16,894 nucleotides of DNA from an uncultured Anaerolineae bacterium. GTDB taxonomy: Bacteria; Chloroflexota; Anaerolineae; B4-G1; DUEL01. The first letter of the stretch is position 1, and each line of letters starts with the position of its first letter. Of this stretch, positions 15,033 through 16,894 are shown piece by piece. Under the pieces are notes generated by a model. It was given only the letters and a program-made list of their open reading frames with translations, was not told the origin of the DNA and searched no databases. Both the position numbers and the translations under genes were made by a program. The stretch is from assembly GCA_937942115.1 (NCBI GenBank), contig CALDFY010000374.1, positions 1-16,894 on the forward strand. Reading direction: 5' to 3'.

Positions 15033-16493
15033 TTACCCGCAAATTTTCCTCTCCCTGCGCGAGAACGGTGCCCGTATCCACCGGGGCAATCCGTCCCTCA
15101 CGGTTCTCAAATCACTGGCTTCAATCCCGCCGGTGACCACCAGCATCGCAAGGAAGAGGATGAAGGCAAAAGGGATGATCAAAAGAACTCCAGCGTCTGT
15201 TCTATCCCTAACTACCCAGAGGGAAGCGCCAAAGGTTAGCCCGGCCCACAGCGTAGAGACGATAGTATTCCGCACACCGACGAGCCGGACTTTTTTCGCC
15301 ACATAACGGGAAAGCATCGCCAACTGACAACCCTCGCGCGCCACGGCGGCCAGGGCCGCGCCGATGATGCCCAGGTAGGGAATCAAGGCCAAAGAAAACA
15401 CCAGAGCGGTTACCGTGCCGGCCAGCACCGAGAGGGCAATCCACTTCTGGCTATTCCAAGCAATCAACACGTGCCAGAGATACGTATTGACGAAAAGCAG
15501 GAGCGCTGTGATACCGAGCCATCGCAGGGCCGGAGCGGCCTCCCTGAAGGTCGGACCGTATAGCGCATTCAGCAGGAATGGCGCTGACATACTTGTGACC
15601 AACCCGATCGCGCAGCCGGCGAACAGGGTGTAACGCAATCCCTTTTCGCACAGGGAAGCGAATTCCTCATCGGCGGAGCCGGCCAGTTTTGACAGGCGAG
15701 GGAGCAGTGCCGACGGAAGAAGACTGAGCGGGCGCGAGAGGATCATGCAGCCAAACGCGGCCGAGTAGAGACCCACCTCCTGGCTTGAGCTCAGCAAAGA
15801 CAGAACGAGCATGTCAAGGCGCAAGCCAACGCCCACGATTGCGAAAGTGATTCCCAGAGGAACGGCGCCGGCAATCAATGCGGATGCCATGCCTGCATTG
15901 TAATCACACTGAAATCCTGTCAGCCTCCAAACGGCTGCCACAGCCCCTGCCAGAGTGATCCATTCCGCCAGCAAAGTGGCGACCACCGCCGCGTGGACCG
16001 ACCGGGATAGGGTCAGCGCCAGACCTACGATCGCCAGGATGCCCACACCGTTGGCAATCTGGATGAACGCATCTGCCTCCATCCGTTCAAATCCCCGGAA
16101 GACAGACCTCATCAGATTGGTGAGACTCCTGGCCCCCATTGCGGGCGCGGTCAGCAAGAGCAACATCACAATGCGGCGAGGGTACCCCAACAGGAAGCCC
16201 AGGCCCACGATCAGAAGGGACAAAGCGAGCGACCAGAAGGTTGCCGGTATCAGCGAACTGGCAATGATTTTCCCCGAGTCATGAGACTTGCGTGCGATTT
16301 CCCGAGGGACGATGCTATCCAGGCCAAACAGGAAGGCGTGCATCAGAGCGCTCGGCAACGCAAAAGCCGTCGCGTAAACCCCATACTCCGCCGGGCCCAA
16401 CAGACGGGCGATCAGTAGCCCCGCAAGAGCGCTCAGGACTTGCGCTGTCATCCCACCACCAACCAGTGCTACGGTCCCTCTCACCAGATTCAC
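15033..16493 (-). CDS. Wzx/MATE-like polysaccharide flippase
   Basis: 486-residue integral membrane protein with about 12-14 hydrophobic helices, matching the polysaccharide biosynthesis (Wzx/MurJ-MATE superfamily) transporters that flip lipid-linked oligosaccharides to the outer membrane face. The N-terminus (MNLVRGTVALVGGGMTAQVLSALAGLLIARLLGPAEYGVY) is the typical first helix followed by the LGPxxYG motif. Later conserved positions include SVFRGFERMEADAF and the SLLPSALLPRLSKLA loop. The start is GTG at 16493, with GGGAG about 9 bases upstream. It is the first gene of the operon, 45 bases before the 1356-residue chimera. Its base composition is visibly lower in G+C than the genes downstream: a sampled 60-base line at 15781 has 33 G+C, against 43 at 10441. 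This may reflect transfer or exchange of the flippase. Confidence 0.9.
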   Translation of the reverse strand: MNLVRGTVALVGGGMTAQVLSALAGLLIARLLGPAEYGVYATAFALPSALMHAFLFGLDSIVPREIARKSHDSGKIIASSLIPATFWSLALSLLIVGLGFLLGYPRRIVMLLLLTAPAMGARSLTNLMRSVFRGFERMEADAFIQIANGVGILAIVGLALTLSRSVHAAVVATLLAEWITLAGAVAAVWRLTGFQCDYNAGMASALIAGAVPLGITFAIVGVGLRLDMLVLSLLSSSQEVGLYSAAFGCMILSRPLSLLPSALLPRLSKLAGSADEEFASLCEKGLRYTLFAGCAIGLVTSMSAPFLLNALYGPTFREAAPALRWLGITALLLFVNTYLWHVLIAWNSQKWIALSVLAGTVTALVFSLALIPYLGIIGAALAAVAREGCQLAMLSRYVAKKVRLVGVRNTIVSTLWAGLTFGASLWVVRDRTDAGVLLIIPFAFILFLAMLVVTGGIEASDLRTVRDGLPRWIRAPFSRRERKICG

Positions 16494-16786
16494 GATGCGA
16501 TACTCCCAGAGTTAGTGGGGCATCCGGTAAATCCGTTGCGAAATTGAGCCCCTTTACCTTGCCCTCACCCCACCCCCTGCCCTGACAAGTGTAGGTTTTT
16601 CGGGGAGCGGGGGATGCCCATTCCGGCCCTCATCCCACCCCTTACCTCTCCCCTCTCCCGCTCGCCTTTCGGCGGCAGAGGCCTCACCCCTCCCCCGACC
16701 CCTCCCCCATAGGCGTTAACTTAAGGCTGGCTTCGGCTCTCCGCTTCCCGCCGCCTCGGGCGCCGATGGGAAATCGGCCTCCCCTG

Positions 16787-16809
16787 GGGGCAACCGCGAG
16801 GGTTGCCCC
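16787..16809. repeat. Hairpin repeat 1
   Basis: GGGGCAACC (16787-16795) pairs with GGTTGCCCC (16801-16809) around GCGAG. The GGGGCAACC...GGTTGCCCC word resembles dispersed palindromic repeats of GC-rich bacteria. Confidence 0.6.
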
Positions 16810-16822
16810 TACGCTTCGCGTC

Positions 16823-16846
16823 GGGCGTCAACCTGCGTTGACGCCC
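16823..16846. repeat. Hairpin repeat 2
   Basis: GGGCGTCAAC (16823-16832) pairs perfectly with GTTGACGCCC (16837-16846) around CTGC. Confidence 0.6.
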
Positions 16847-16855
16847 TTCTCAGAC

Positions 16856-16873
16856 GGTCGGCGAAGGCCGACC
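16856..16873. repeat. Hairpin repeat 3
   Basis: GGTCGGC (16856-16862) pairs perfectly with GCCGACC (16867-16873) around GAAG. It is followed by GCGAACGAAGTGAAGG at the window edge, which may be part of the same dispersed element. Confidence 0.55.
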
Positions 16874-16894
16874 CTGTTGCGAACGAAGTGAAGG

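Larger units (their letters stand above)
16494..16894. other. Gene-free region with C-rich tracts and hairpins
   Basis: No coding sequence is supported. It holds C-rich words of the CTCACCCC type (16561-16710) and then a run of three hairpins. No convincing promoter for the flippase operon was found on the minus strand, so that promoter is either non-consensus or lies beyond the window. Confidence 0.5.

Noticed and set aside
16494..16894. CRISPR array or insertion sequence at the right end
   Set aside because: The hairpins have different stems and no regular repeat-spacer spacing, and there is no transposase frame or terminal inverted repeat pair.

Overview
The window is GC-rich bacterial DNA with many GTG and TTG starts, strong Shine-Dalgarno sites and consensus sigma-70-type promoters. 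A T-box leader, a TPR-CPBP protein, a DUF1616 protein and a stand-alone TrpB2 together suggest Chloroflexota (Anaerolineae or Thermoflexia-like). That placement is inference from gene content; no rRNA or phylogenetic marker search was possible.

Left part (1-4440). A GH13 alpha-amylase-like gene on the minus strand is divergent from a plus-strand pair: an OmpR/PhoB-type regulator with a degenerate receiver, and the ribosome-associated GTPase HflX. Both divergent promoters can be read, and an imperfect inverted repeat lies between them. Next comes a single tRNA-Leu(GAG) gene with its own perfect consensus promoter and a strong intrinsic terminator.

Middle part (4435-6766). A stand-alone TrpB2-type tryptophan synthase beta chain lies on the minus strand behind a complete tryptophan T-box leader. 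The leader has a TTGACA promoter, stem I motifs, a UGG specifier, a stem III hairpin, the T-box sequence, and mutually exclusive antiterminator and terminator helices. No trpA or other trp gene is in the window. Divergent from it is a small two-helix membrane protein of unknown role.

Right part (6767-16493). Six closely spaced minus-strand genes look like one operon. In transcription order they encode a Wzx/MATE-like polysaccharide flippase, a 1356-residue protein (secreted Ca-loop/FG-GAP-like ectodomain fused to a GT-C-like membrane domain), a GT2 and a GT4 glycosyltransferase, a DUF1616 membrane protein, and a TPR-CPBP putative membrane protease. Two junctions are 4-base start/stop overlaps. 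The set suggests assembly and export of a surface glycan or glycoprotein, with the last two genes possibly acting in processing or anchoring. The final 400 bases hold no gene but carry C-rich tracts and three hairpins in a row.

The best leads are the orphan trpB2 under a tryptophan T-box, the chimeric 1356-residue surface protein and its operon, the missing canonical start codon for full-length HflX, and key-residue changes in the GH13 protein and the regulator's receiver domain.
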